A stretch of DNA of 64,000 nt from the NCBI GenBank assembly GCA_964418485.1, contig CAYQMH010000003.1, forward strand, positions 1-64,000, written 5' to 3'. Positions 8,519 through 17,295 of this stretch are shown piece after piece. The translations under genes were made by a program, and so were the position numbers. Position 1 is the stretch's first letter, and each line of letters opens with the position of its first letter. The notes beneath the pieces were generated by a model that did no database searches, was not told where the DNA came from, and worked only from the letters and a program-made list of their open reading frames with translations. This DNA comes from JAFGHJ01 sp964418485. Its GTDB lineage: Bacteria > Hydrothermota > UBA3072.

Positions 8519-9506
8519 AATAAAAATTGGTTTAGTAGGTGCCGGTGCGGTCGCGCAAATCGGATATTTGCCGGTGATTACCGAAAGAAAAGATCTCGTT
8601 TTAGAAGCCGTTACCGAATCAAACAGGGAAAAAGTAGAAATTCTTTCAAGAATGTATAAAATAAAAAAGATATTTGTAGATTACGAAAAAATGCTGCAAG
8701 ATTCGGAAATTGATACGGTAATTATAGCTACACCTAATTATCTTCATACCCCCATGGCTATTTCTGCGATCGAGTATGGGAAAAATGTTCTCTGCGAGAT
8801 GCCGCTTGGGCTGGATGCAAAAGAAGTGAAACGCCTGGGGGAAGTTGTTGATTCTTCTGATGTGGTTTTAATGCCCGCATTCAATGGAAGATTTAGACCC
8901 GATGTCGAAATATTAAAAGAGCTGGTCTTCGAAGGGGAATTAGGTAAACTTTCCTTTGCTAAGGCAGGATGGCTAAAATCCCTTCACGAAGAACATCTCG
9001 ATGGATGGAGAAGAGATCCTCTAAAATCGGGGGGAGGAGCTATAATGACTTTGGGCGTGCAGATTCTTGGTTATGTTACTTATCTTTTAGGTTCTGATGT
9101 CTCTTCGGTTATAGCCGGTTTTCATACAACTAATAAAATTGAGGATTCCGGGATAATATTCCTGCGTTATAAAGATGGCAAATATCTTCTGCTCGAAGTA
9201 GGTTGGACGCTTCTTTTCGAGAAGGATTTTACTTATTTTAATCTTTATGGAAGTGATGGAGTTGGTCTTTTGAATCCTCTTAAGATAAAAAAGTTGGAAG
9301 ATAATAAAGTTAAGGATATTACGCCGATTAATATTCCCAAGCATCCTATTAAAACTTCTTATTATGGCCTTGTAGATTATTTTGTAAGTGCAATAAGGGG
9401 AAAGAAGATAGAGGAAAACACCTGGGAAGACGCTTATAAGATTGCTAAAATAATCGATGCTGCTTACAGATCTGCGGAGGAAAAGAAAGAAATTCACTTG
9501 GACTGA
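8508..9506 (+). CDS. Gfo/Idh/MocA family oxidoreductase
   Basis: A predicted NAD(P)-dependent sugar-type dehydrogenase of 332 residues. The N-terminal Rossmann motif is GLVGAGAVAQIGYLP. The family active-site motif EMPLG (normally EKP) follows near residue 98, so the usual lysine is replaced by methionine. The C-terminal GFO/IDH/MocA domain begins near 130. The ATG at 8508 is preferred over an in-frame TTG at 8496 because TTGAGG lies at the right distance. The missing lysine makes ordinary dehydrogenase chemistry uncertain. The substrate is unknown. Confidence 0.85.
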   Translation: MENKIKIGLVGAGAVAQIGYLPVITERKDLVLEAVTESNREKVEILSRMYKIKKIFVDYEKMLQDSEIDTVIIATPNYLHTPMAISAIEYGKNVLCEMPLGLDAKEVKRLGEVVDSSDVVLMPAFNGRFRPDVEILKELVFEGELGKLSFAKAGWLKSLHEEHLDGWRRDPLKSGGGAIMTLGVQILGYVTYLLGSDVSSVIAGFHTTNKIEDSGIIFLRYKDGKYLLLEVGWTLLFEKDFTYFNLYGSDGVGLLNPLKIKKLEDNKVKDITPINIPKHPIKTSYYGLVDYFVSAIRGKKIEENTWEDAYKIAKIIDAAYRSAEEKKEIHLD

Positions 9507-9520
9507 ATTTCTTCTTTATA

Positions 9521-11041
9521 ATGTTAGATTTTTTTCGTAGTTTTAAGAAAATTCCTGGCATTTATGTTCTGCCTTTTTTAGGCGGATTATGTTTGACCCT
9601 TTCGTTTGCTCCTTTTAATCTTTCCGTTCTTGCCTGGGTTTCTTTTATTCCCCTGTTTTATTCTCTTCGAGACGGAAAATTTCCTTATCTGAAGGGTTTT
9701 ATTATGGGCTTTGCTTTTTTTTCTACACTTCTTTATTGGCTTGCCTTCTCGGATGTGGTAGAAGGTACGATTGTTCCACTTGTAGTTCTTGGGTCTTTTC
9801 TTTTGGTGGTATATCTTGCTTCTTTCTTCGGTTTCTCGGGTATTTTGTATGATAAGTTGAATAAAAGAGGCTATCTCTACTTATTCCCGATAGTTTTTGC
9901 GGGGCTTGAGTTCCTGCGGAGTCTTTCTTCCGTATGGGGTTTTACCTGGGGTTCGGTTGGCTTTTCCCAGAGCAATTTAATACATCTAATCCAGTTTGCC
10001 TCCATAGGCGGCTTGCCTCTTGTTACTTTGTGGGTACTTTTTTTAAATATATTTTTATATTTATTTCTTAAGAGTTTAAATGAAAAAAAGAAAGATAAAA
10101 CAATTTACTTATTTTCTTTTCTTTCTTTACTGATAATTCCTTTTGTATATTCACAAGGTATACTCAATAGAGGTAATTTATATGGCGAATATAAAACCAT
10201 TGGAGTAATACAACCCAATGTTTTACCGGCAGATAAAAGGAAAAGCGGTTTTGATAGATTATTAAAAATAAGAAATATTATTGAAAATTGTCCCCAAGCC
10301 GATTTATACGTATTATCGGAAACTGCTTCTCCTTTTCCGATTTTCTACAACTATGAAGCAGAGAGCTTTTTTCGTGAGCTTGCAAAACAAAAGAATGCCC
10401 CTATAATTACCGGTACGATTGACTATAAAAAGCAAGAAGGAAAAGTTGCATATTTTAATACGGCATCAATCGTAGATTCATCGGGCATTAGGGGCGTCTA
10501 TAGAAAAATCTTTCTTGTTCCCTTTGTAGAAAGACTGCCTTTCGATGACGTAATTCCAGATTTGAAGAAAATTAATTTAGGACAGGGTGATTTTACTCCT
10601 GGTTCCGAATTTGCCGTATTTGATGTCGATGGTGTAGTATTTTCCGTTTACATTTGTTATGAGGCAATTTTTCCTCAACTGGTAAGAGAGTTTGTAATAG
10701 GTGGGGCTAAAATGCTTGTGAATATCACCGAGGATGGTTGGTTTGGTAGAACTAACGGACCTTATCAGCATGCTCAAATGGCTGCTTTTCAATCGATAAT
10801 ATTCCGGAGGGCTGTTGTAAGATCGGCGAACACCGGTATTTCGCTTGTCTCTGATCCTTATGGTAGAATTATAAAGAAAACCCGGATTTTTTGTGAGGAT
10901 TTTATTGTTTGTGAAGTTCCTTTGTTAGAATGTAAAACCATCTATGCGAGAATAGGTAATATTTTTGGATGGATTTTTTTGTTTTTTGTTTTGTTAATAA
11001 TTGTATCGGAACCGATAATAAGGAAAAATAAGAAAAGATGA
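9521..11041 (+). CDS. lnt: Apolipoprotein N-acyltransferase
   Basis: Adds the third acyl chain to lipoproteins at the outer face of the inner membrane. About six membrane segments occupy residues 15-215, followed by a nitrilase-like domain carrying the catalytic triad E267 (LSETASPFP), K329 (YRKIFLVPF) and C379 (YICYEAIFP), then a final membrane segment. The 506-residue length is typical. The window encodes several lipoproteins that would be substrates. Its stop overlaps the start of the next gene by 4 bp. Confidence 0.94.
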   Translation: MLDFFRSFKKIPGIYVLPFLGGLCLTLSFAPFNLSVLAWVSFIPLFYSLRDGKFPYLKGFIMGFAFFSTLLYWLAFSDVVEGTIVPLVVLGSFLLVVYLASFFGFSGILYDKLNKRGYLYLFPIVFAGLEFLRSLSSVWGFTWGSVGFSQSNLIHLIQFASIGGLPLVTLWVLFLNIFLYLFLKSLNEKKKDKTIYLFSFLSLLIIPFVYSQGILNRGNLYGEYKTIGVIQPNVLPADKRKSGFDRLLKIRNIIENCPQADLYVLSETASPFPIFYNYEAESFFRELAKQKNAPIITGTIDYKKQEGKVAYFNTASIVDSSGIRGVYRKIFLVPFVERLPFDDVIPDLKKINLGQGDFTPGSEFAVFDVDGVVFSVYICYEAIFPQLVREFVIGGAKMLVNITEDGWFGRTNGPYQHAQMAAFQSIIFRRAVVRSANTGISLVSDPYGRIIKKTRIFCEDFIVCEVPLLECKTIYARIGNIFGWIFLFFVLLIIVSEPIIRKNKKR

Positions 11042-12411
11042 TAAAGAAACAGAGTCTTGAGAGTCTTCTTAGAAAGATTAAACCATTACAAAAGATAAAG
11101 AAATACGCAGATAAAGCGAATAAAAAAGTCTATCTTGTGGGGGGAATGCTAAGAGATCTTCTGCTTGGTTTTGAAATATGCGATATTGATATTGCAATAA
11201 GTGGTAAAGGTCAGGATTTTGCCAAGGTTCTGGGTAAATATTTTCGGTTAAAAAAAGGCTTAAATGAGTTTAGAGTAACCAGCGAAGACGTGAGTATCGA
11301 TGTTTTAGGCCTTGGTTCTACAGAAATTTTTGAAGACCTGGGAAGAAGAGATTTTACAATAAACGCTATGGCGTATAATCTTCTGGATAAACGTTTTATA
11401 GATCCTTTTAACGGTGTTAAAGATCTTGAAAATGGAATCATTAGAACTATGGGAAGAAAGAATATTGTGGAAGACAGTTGTAGGATCTTAAGGGGATTGC
11501 GTTTTAGAGCTCATCTTGGTTTTGAAATCGAGGAAAATACCGCGGTTCTATTTAAGGAGTATGCAAGTAAGCTATCTGAAGTTGCTCCGGAGAGGATACA
11601 TTTTGAACTGATGTCGCTATTTCAGGCTGACAAAACTCACCTTGCAGTAGTTCCCGAAATTTTCGATAAAATATTTCCCGGGTTTTTGAAGATGGAAGAA
11701 GTTAAAGGAGGAAAAATCTCGGAAAATCTTCTGGAACACTCAATATTAACTCTTGAAAAAATGGAGACTCTTTCTAAGGACTTCTCTTTATTTGGTTATC
11801 ACAAAAAGAAAATTGAAGCTTATTATTCGGAAAATAAGATCGGTCTAAAAATAGCCGCCCTCTTACATGACATAAAGAAACCTGAAGCGATGAAAATGGA
11901 TGGAAGTGAGGTTCATTTTTACGGACATGATAAAATGGCTTCAGATTGGTTTAAAAAAATTGGTAAAGAGCTGAAGTTCTCAACAGATGAGAAAAACTAT
12001 ATTTCTAAGCTGATTTTGCATCATATGTGGATTCACCTTCTCACCGCTGGGCAGGAGGTAACAGAAAAAGCTAAAAGAAGATTATGTTTCGAATTGGGAC
12101 CGGATGTAATAGGATTATCTTTACTTTCGAGTGCAGATCAGGCTGCTACAACCGGGGTAATAGACCCTCATTTAACGGAAGTATGTAAGGAAATAATTGG
12201 CTATTATTTTTCGATGAAGGATGAGGTGGAAAAACCATTGTTAAAAGGTAGAGATCTTATCGAGAATTTTAGTCTTAGTCCTGGGCCTGTTTTTGGTCAG
12301 ATTTTAAGTAGAGTGCAAATAGCTTATGAAGAAGGAAAAATTAAAACAAAGGAAGAAGCTCTTGATTTCGTCAGGAAGGATATAAAGGGGCTTGACATAA
12401 AAGAGCGATGA
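11038..12411 (+). CDS. cca: CCA-adding enzyme / tRNA nucleotidyltransferase with HD domain
   Basis: The N-terminal class II nucleotidyltransferase has GG (35-36) and metal-binding D49 and D51 in ICDIDIAISG, followed by RRDFTINAMAY. It is followed by the RNA-binding region and an HD domain with LLHDIKKPEAM near residue 280 and LILHHMW further on. The family matures or repairs tRNA 3' ends. HD-containing members may also show phosphodiesterase activity. Whether this is a CCA-adding enzyme or an A-adding or poly(A) polymerase variant cannot be decided here. Confidence 0.88.
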   Translation: MIKKQSLESLLRKIKPLQKIKKYADKANKKVYLVGGMLRDLLLGFEICDIDIAISGKGQDFAKVLGKYFRLKKGLNEFRVTSEDVSIDVLGLGSTEIFEDLGRRDFTINAMAYNLLDKRFIDPFNGVKDLENGIIRTMGRKNIVEDSCRILRGLRFRAHLGFEIEENTAVLFKEYASKLSEVAPERIHFELMSLFQADKTHLAVVPEIFDKIFPGFLKMEEVKGGKISENLLEHSILTLEKMETLSKDFSLFGYHKKKIEAYYSENKIGLKIAALLHDIKKPEAMKMDGSEVHFYGHDKMASDWFKKIGKELKFSTDEKNYISKLILHHMWIHLLTAGQEVTEKAKRRLCFELGPDVIGLSLLSSADQAATTGVIDPHLTEVCKEIIGYYFSMKDEVEKPLLKGRDLIENFSLSPGPVFGQILSRVQIAYEEGKIKTKEEALDFVRKDIKGLDIKER

Positions 12412-12419
12412 AATATCTT
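12392..12419 (+). promoter_or_regulatory. Promoter inside the 3' end of the cca gene
   Basis: TTGACA (12392-12397), a 16-bp spacer, then TATCTT (12414-12419). It is followed by GGAGG and the ATG of the lipoprotein gene at 12446, giving that gene its own transcription start. Confidence 0.6.
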
Positions 12420-12445
12420 GAAATAAGGAAAGGAGGAACGAGCAA

Positions 12446-12928
12446 ATGAAGATTAGGTTTATTAAAGCGATATTTGTTTTTGCTTTATTATTTGTTTTTG
12501 TTGTTGGTTGCGAAAAAGAAAGTAAATTTACTCCGCCCGAAGACGGAGTAGTAACTAAAAGAATGGCTGAAAGATATGTAAAGGTTTCCATTGCTCTCAC
12601 CAAACTTGCGGAAAGCGAAACGGTAAAACTCGCGGAACTCAGAAAAAAACATGGGATTTCTTCAAGTATGGCTGAACTTAAAGATGAAGAGTATAAAGAG
12701 AAATATCCGGAGGTGGTAGCTGCATGGGATTCTATACTTGAAGATTGGAACAAAAAACAGGATTCGATTCATAAAGAGTTTGGTATGCCAGAGGAGGAAT
12801 GGAATTGGATAGCAGGGGCTATTATTATGAATAAAAATAAGGAAGTGCGAGAATTTATTCGGGAAGAATTTGATAGAATAAAAAAAGAATTAGACTCACT
12901 GCCGATACAGCCCACAGATAGTAACTAA
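12446..12928 (+). CDS. Putative lipoprotein, unknown function
   Basis: A 160-residue protein with an N-terminal signal peptide ending in a lipobox-like FVVGC (C23), followed by a charged, helix-rich domain. I do not recognise the domain; it may be a small all-helical periplasmic module. AAGGAAAGGAGG before the ATG is a strong ribosome binding site. Its last 74 bp overlap the end of the convergent uppP gene. Confidence 0.75.
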   Translation: MKIRFIKAIFVFALLFVFVVGCEKESKFTPPEDGVVTKRMAERYVKVSIALTKLAESETVKLAELRKKHGISSSMAELKDEEYKEKYPEVVAAWDSILEDWNKKQDSIHKEFGMPEEEWNWIAGAIIMNKNKEVREFIREEFDRIKKELDSLPIQPTDSN

Positions 12929-13607
12929 ATAAATGTAAATCCTTTTTTATTATTAACTTATAAAATACCCACAAAGCGAGGAGTCCCGAGAAGAAAGCAG
13001 CCAGGACTCCGGGAATTAAACTTAAGACTTCTACTTTAGTTCCCAAAATATCCGGTATATTAATTATGAAGGCTCCCAAGAGAGCCGGTATTGCGAGAAT
13101 GAACGAGAATTCGAATGCCCTCTTTCTTGTTACTCCGAGAAGTAACGCCGTAGCCACTGTGAAACCCGAGCGGGAAATTCCGGGTGTTAATGCTATAGCT
13201 TGAGCTATGCCTATAATAAAAGCCGTTTTTAAATCGAGTTCTTCTTTGTTCTCTTTAGGATTTCTGCTTAAAAACAGTAAAAGCCCGGTCAAAGAAAGTG
13301 TAACAGTTACGAGTAAATAGTTGTTGAATAATAGTTCGATTTCGTCTTTAAAAAGAATACCTATAAGAGCAATTGGTATTGTTCCTACAATTATTGTAAG
13401 TAATTTTTCTTTAGTTACATAATCCGATAATTTTCTCCGAAAGAATATAATTATTGCTAACAGAGTCGCAAAATGAAGAGTTGCTTCCATTATCGTACCT
13501 TCACTGTGGAAATTAAGCCAGTGCTTTAGGATAACCAAGTGTCCGGAACTGGATACGGGAAGAAATTCGGTTAAACCCTGAACGATCCCTAATATTAACG
13601 ATTTCAT
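12855..13607 (-). CDS. uppP: Undecaprenyl-diphosphatase
   Basis: BacA/UppP-family integral membrane phosphatase that recycles undecaprenyl pyrophosphate for peptidoglycan and surface polysaccharide synthesis. Conserved motifs are EFLPVSSSGHL (14-24) and PGISRSGFT near residue 145. About eight hydrophobic segments are visible in 250 residues. Its start abuts the stop of the upstream UbiA gene, so the two are one transcription unit. Its 3' end overlaps the convergent lipoprotein gene by 74 bp. Confidence 0.94.
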   Translation of the reverse strand: MKSLILGIVQGLTEFLPVSSSGHLVILKHWLNFHSEGTIMEATLHFATLLAIIIFFRRKLSDYVTKEKLLTIIVGTIPIALIGILFKDEIELLFNNYLLVTVTLSLTGLLLFLSRNPKENKEELDLKTAFIIGIAQAIALTPGISRSGFTVATALLLGVTRKRAFEFSFILAIPALLGAFIINIPDILGTKVEVLSLIPGVLAAFFSGLLALWVFYKLIIKKDLHLFSYYLWAVSAVSLILFLFYQILPE

Positions 13608-14407
13608 TAAATCCTACTTAAAATTAGTGATATAACGCCTGGCATAATTAGAAGTTTCAGTATTCTTTGTGTATTGGCAAACCAGGTAGGAGTAGCTTTC
13701 GCTCTTTTAATCATAATTAAAACGGGCAAAACGATTCCTGGAATAGCGCAAGCTGCGAAAAGTTTACCGAATATTAATGAGTTGAAACATGTCCACAAAA
13801 TCAGTATCCATAATGTTAGAACAGCTAAATTACGGGTACGTCTTATGCCGGATACAACCGGGAAAGTACGTAAGTTAGCTTTTCTATCTCCTATGAAATC
13901 TTCTCCGTCTTTCAGTATTTCTCTTGGAAGACTAAGGGCAAATATCAATGAAGCGGGCAATATAGCATTTTTTAGAGTGAGAAAGGCTCCTGAAGCCACA
14001 GCTCCGACTATAATAGTAAGAGAAAGCAAGAAAGACACAGTAATGTTTCCTATTAGAGGGCGTTTTTTTAAAACGGGTGTGTATATAATGAGCAGGAAAG
14101 TAGTTGCCAATCCAAGTTTTAATAAATTTAAGTCAAGAATGGTTAGTAAAATATTGCCTGACGTAAAAAGAGAAATAGAAATTAGTAAAGCTTGTTTTTT
14201 CTTCAATTTGCCGGATGGTATAGGCCGTTCGGGTCTATTTATTTCGTCGGTTTCGACGTCGAAATAATCATTAATCAGGTTTCCGGCTATGGTTATTATT
14301 ACGACTGACAAAGCGGCAAGATAAACATAAATTCCGATATAAGCAGGGGTAAGGTAACCTCCAAGAATTACGACTCCACCTGCTATTAAGGCGTTAAGAA
14401 TCCTCAT
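13607..14407 (-). CDS. UbiA-family prenyltransferase, DGGGP synthase-like
   Basis: A polytopic membrane prenyltransferase of 266 residues with both aspartate motifs: NDYFDVETDEINRP near residue 53 and LKDGEDFIGDRKAN near residue 170. The pattern is closest to digeranylgeranylglyceryl phosphate synthase-like UbiA proteins, which in archaea build ether-lipid cores. Quinone or other lipid prenylation remains possible. It is coupled to uppP. The ATG at 14407 is preferred over a GTG at 14428, which lies within a repeat. Confidence 0.8.
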   Translation of the reverse strand: MRILNALIAGGVVILGGYLTPAYIGIYVYLAALSVVIITIAGNLINDYFDVETDEINRPERPIPSGKLKKKQALLISISLFTSGNILLTILDLNLLKLGLATTFLLIIYTPVLKKRPLIGNITVSFLLSLTIIVGAVASGAFLTLKNAILPASLIFALSLPREILKDGEDFIGDRKANLRTFPVVSGIRRTRNLAVLTLWILILWTCFNSLIFGKLFAACAIPGIVLPVLIMIKRAKATPTWFANTQRILKLLIMPGVISLILSRI

Positions 14408-14420
14408 TTTTTTAACCGGT

Positions 14421-14520
14421 GAGAGCACAGAATTTTTATTTCTTCTTTTCTCTGTGTTCTCTGTGTTTTTTTCTTTTTTAACACAATTATTTCTCTGTGT
14501 TCTCTGTGGTTAGTGTTTTT
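14421..14520. repeat. CTCTGTG-family intergenic element, copy A
   Basis: An element of about 100 bp between metG and the UbiA gene. It has GAGCACAGA at one end, an internal CTCTGTGTTCTCTGTG, a T-rich core TTTTTTTCTTTTTTAA, ACACAATTAT, and CTCTGTGTTCTCTGTGGT at the other end. The same order of parts is found at 59464-59560, so these are two copies of one dispersed element. Confidence 0.8.
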
Positions 14521-14527
14521 TCAATTG

Positions 14528-16522
14528 TCAGGAGATTTTTGACCCCGCGGGGACGTTGCTATCGGGAGTAATGATAGAAAGTTTGTCGCCGCTACTTGCA
14601 GCAAGAAGCATACCTTCCGATGTGATTCCGCGTATAGTTGCGGGTTCTAAATTCGTTATAACCACTATTTTCTTATTTAACAACTGTTCCGGAGTATATT
14701 GTTGTTTAACTCCGGCTATTAGTGTGCGTTTTTCTCCTGTATTAACGGTAAGTTTATAGAGTTTGTCTGCTCCCTCTACATCTTCGACTTTTTCTACTAT
14801 TCCTACTTTCAGGCCCATTTGTGTGAAATCGTCTATTGTAACATGATTCATGTTTAACCTCCTCAATTGTTTTTCTATATCCTCGTCTTCAATTTTTTTG
14901 AAAAGCGGTTCGATTTTTCCGGTTTTGTGGTCGCCTGGCACCTCTATTTCTTTAAGCCTGGACCATTCTTTTTCTTCGAGTTTTAAAAATGAAAAGATTT
15001 TCTCTGTGCTGAAAGGTACGAAAAGTTTTCCTATTGTAGCCAAAACGTGGATTAAGTGAGAACAGAGATAAATCGTAGTAGCCATGCGATCCGGGTCATT
15101 TTTCCTGCTTTCCCAGGGTTTCATTTGATCGTAATATATGTTTCCCGTTGTGCTTATTTTCATCCATAATCTTATAGCTTGCCTGAAGTTAAATTTTGAA
15201 AGAGAGGTATCTAATTTGTCTATAATTGAATTAACTTCCGATAGCATTTCTTTGTCTTCTTCTGATAAATCCTTCGGTTTGGGAATCTTACCTTCATTAT
15301 ATTTGTCAATAAATTTTAGCGTTCTATTTACGAAGTTCCCAAAATTATTTATAAGTTCCTGGTTAACTCTTTCCTGAAATTCCTTCCATTTAAATTCAGA
15401 ATCCCTTGTTTCGGGCATTATACTGCATAAATAGTATCTTAAAAAGTCGGGTTCAAAGCTTTCCAGGTATTTATGTAACCAGATAGCCCAATTTCTGCTT
15501 GTGGAGATTCGCTTACCCTCCAAATTTAAATACTCGTTTGCCGGTATTTCATCCGGCAGAGTGAATTTTTTAGTACCCATGATGATCGCAGGCCATATTA
15601 TACCGTGAAACACGATGTTGTCCTTTCCTATAAAGTGGATTAAAGTGGTGTTCGGGTTCTCCCAGTAGTCTTTCCATCTGTCCGGTTGTCCAATTTTTTC
15701 TGCCCATTCAATTGTTGAAGATATGTATCCGAGAGGAGCATCGAACCACACATAAAGGACTTTGTTGTCCGGAGCATCATCCAGAGGAACAGGTACACCC
15801 CAATTAAGATCTCTTGTGATCGCTCGAGGGCGGAGACCTTCTTTTAGCCAGCCTTTAAGATAGCTTTTTACTGTTTTTCTCCAGTTCTTTTTTTCTATCC
15901 ACTTTTCTAATTGACTTTGAAATTTGTCCAGCAGAAGGTACCAGTGTTTGGTTTCCTTCTTTATTGGCTCTCCTCCACATAATTTACACCTGGGATTTAT
16001 TAATTGGTCCGCCTCCAGCCAACTCCCGCAGGAATCGCAGGAATCTCCTCTTGCTTCTTCAAAATCACAGTATGGACAGGTTCCTTCAACGTATCTATCG
16101 GGAAGGAATTTCTTACAGTTTTCACAGTAAAATTCTTTACTTGTTTTTGCTTCTATAAAGCCATTTTCGTATAATTCGAGGAAAATCTTTTGCGATAAAT
16201 CATGATGTATTTTTCTTGAAGTTCCCGAAAAATTGTCAAATTCAACTCCTAAATTTTTTAGAGATTCGTGTATAATTTTATGGTAACGTTTTACAAGTTC
16301 TTCAGGTGAAATTCCTTCTTTTTCTGCAGAGATAGTTATTGGAACTCCGTTTTCATCGGTGCCACAGATGTAAATTACTTCTTTATTTTTTTTTCGCAAA
16401 TACCGGGTATAAATGTCCGCAGGAAGATATACCCCAGCGAGGTGCCCAATGTGTATTGGCCCGTTTGCGTAAGGCAGGGCGCCTGTTACTATTATTTTTT
16501 CTTTTTTATTACTCTGATCCAA
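14528..16522 (-). CDS. metG: Methionyl-tRNA synthetase with C-terminal tRNA-binding domain
   Basis: Charges tRNA-Met. The HIGH motif lies in NGPIHIGHLAG and the KMSKS-equivalent is KRISTSR near residue 328. The insertion domain keeps two zinc knuckles: CENC with CPYC, and CDSC with CKLC. Residues after about 550 form an OB-fold tRNA-binding domain (Trbp111/EMAP-like). The 664 residues match this architecture. The gene begins inside the end of the PSP1 gene. Confidence 0.97.
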   Translation of the reverse strand: MDQSNKKEKIIVTGALPYANGPIHIGHLAGVYLPADIYTRYLRKKNKEVIYICGTDENGVPITISAEKEGISPEELVKRYHKIIHESLKNLGVEFDNFSGTSRKIHHDLSQKIFLELYENGFIEAKTSKEFYCENCKKFLPDRYVEGTCPYCDFEEARGDSCDSCGSWLEADQLINPRCKLCGGEPIKKETKHWYLLLDKFQSQLEKWIEKKNWRKTVKSYLKGWLKEGLRPRAITRDLNWGVPVPLDDAPDNKVLYVWFDAPLGYISSTIEWAEKIGQPDRWKDYWENPNTTLIHFIGKDNIVFHGIIWPAIIMGTKKFTLPDEIPANEYLNLEGKRISTSRNWAIWLHKYLESFEPDFLRYYLCSIMPETRDSEFKWKEFQERVNQELINNFGNFVNRTLKFIDKYNEGKIPKPKDLSEEDKEMLSEVNSIIDKLDTSLSKFNFRQAIRLWMKISTTGNIYYDQMKPWESRKNDPDRMATTIYLCSHLIHVLATIGKLFVPFSTEKIFSFLKLEEKEWSRLKEIEVPGDHKTGKIEPLFKKIEDEDIEKQLRRLNMNHVTIDDFTQMGLKVGIVEKVEDVEGADKLYKLTVNTGEKRTLIAGVKQQYTPEQLLNKKIVVITNLEPATIRGITSEGMLLAASSGDKLSIITPDSNVPAGSKIS

Positions 16523-17295
16523 GTGTCACCTTTTCTTTTGATTTCTTCAATGGAAATTTCTTCCTGGGTTTCGTCCGGATTTGAAACGGTTACAATACCT
16601 GTTAACATATTTCTATGAAGAACCGTGCTGTTTCCTTTCTCGGTTTTTATTATGTTTTCTCTTTCGGGGAATTCCCGGGCAACTGTATCGTAAAAATCTT
16701 GTTCAAATTGCAAGCAACATAGTAGCCTTCCACATAGACCGGAAATTTTTGAAGGGCTTATATATATATCCTGATTTCTTGCGGTTTCAAGCTTTACTCT
16801 TGGCTTTTCCGAGAGGTAAATATTACAGCAAAGCGTATTTCCGCACAATCCTAATCCTCCGGTAAATCCGGCATAATCCCGGACTCCGATATGTCTCAGT
16901 TCTATTATACAATTAAACTGTTTCTTTAAATCCTTTACAAGAGCTCTGAAGTCTATTCTTTTATCGGCGAGGAAGTAAAATTTATACCTTTTTCCATTCC
17001 ATTCTTTATCTACCCCGACTACTTTCATGGCAAGCCTATGATGTTTTATCCTTTTTTTACAGAATTCCAGGGCTTTTTCTTCATCTTTTAGGATTTCTTC
17101 TAATTTCTCTTTTTCGCTATCGTAAATGATATGTAATACTTTACCTTCAGGTTGCAATTTAGAGTGAATTTGATTTCCTGCTGTGCCCACGAATCGTTCA
17201 TTTTTTATTTCGCAGAGTATATACTCTCCGTTCTTGAGTGTAAACTCAGATTCCATAGGATATTTTATACCGTGAAATTTTACAGAGTACAACAT
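16492..17295 (-). CDS. PSP1-domain protein (RicT/YaaT-like)
   Basis: A 267-residue PSP1-family protein. The Cys-rich signature is visible as GLCGNTLCCNIYL around residues 149-162 and GLCGRLLCCLQFE near 190. Homologues such as RicT (YaaT) act in an Fe-S-containing complex that influences RNA processing and development in Bacillus. As in many bacteria, the gene is adjacent to holB, sharing one base with its stop, and to metG, with a 31-bp overlap. The role here is not known. Confidence 0.85.
   Translation of the reverse strand: MLYSVKFHGIKYPMESEFTLKNGEYILCEIKNERFVGTAGNQIHSKLQPEGKVLHIIYDSEKEKLEEILKDEEKALEFCKKRIKHHRLAMKVVGVDKEWNGKRYKFYFLADKRIDFRALVKDLKKQFNCIIELRHIGVRDYAGFTGGLGLCGNTLCCNIYLSEKPRVKLETARNQDIYISPSKISGLCGRLLCCLQFEQDFYDTVAREFPERENIIKTEKGNSTVLHRNMLTGIVTVSNPDETQEEISIEEIKRKGDTWIRVIKKKK

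Noticed and set aside
13674..14267. 197-codon open frame on the plus strand opposite the UbiA gene
   Set aside because: The opposite strand encodes a clear prenyltransferase with both aspartate motifs. The antisense frame has no start signal or recognisable domain.
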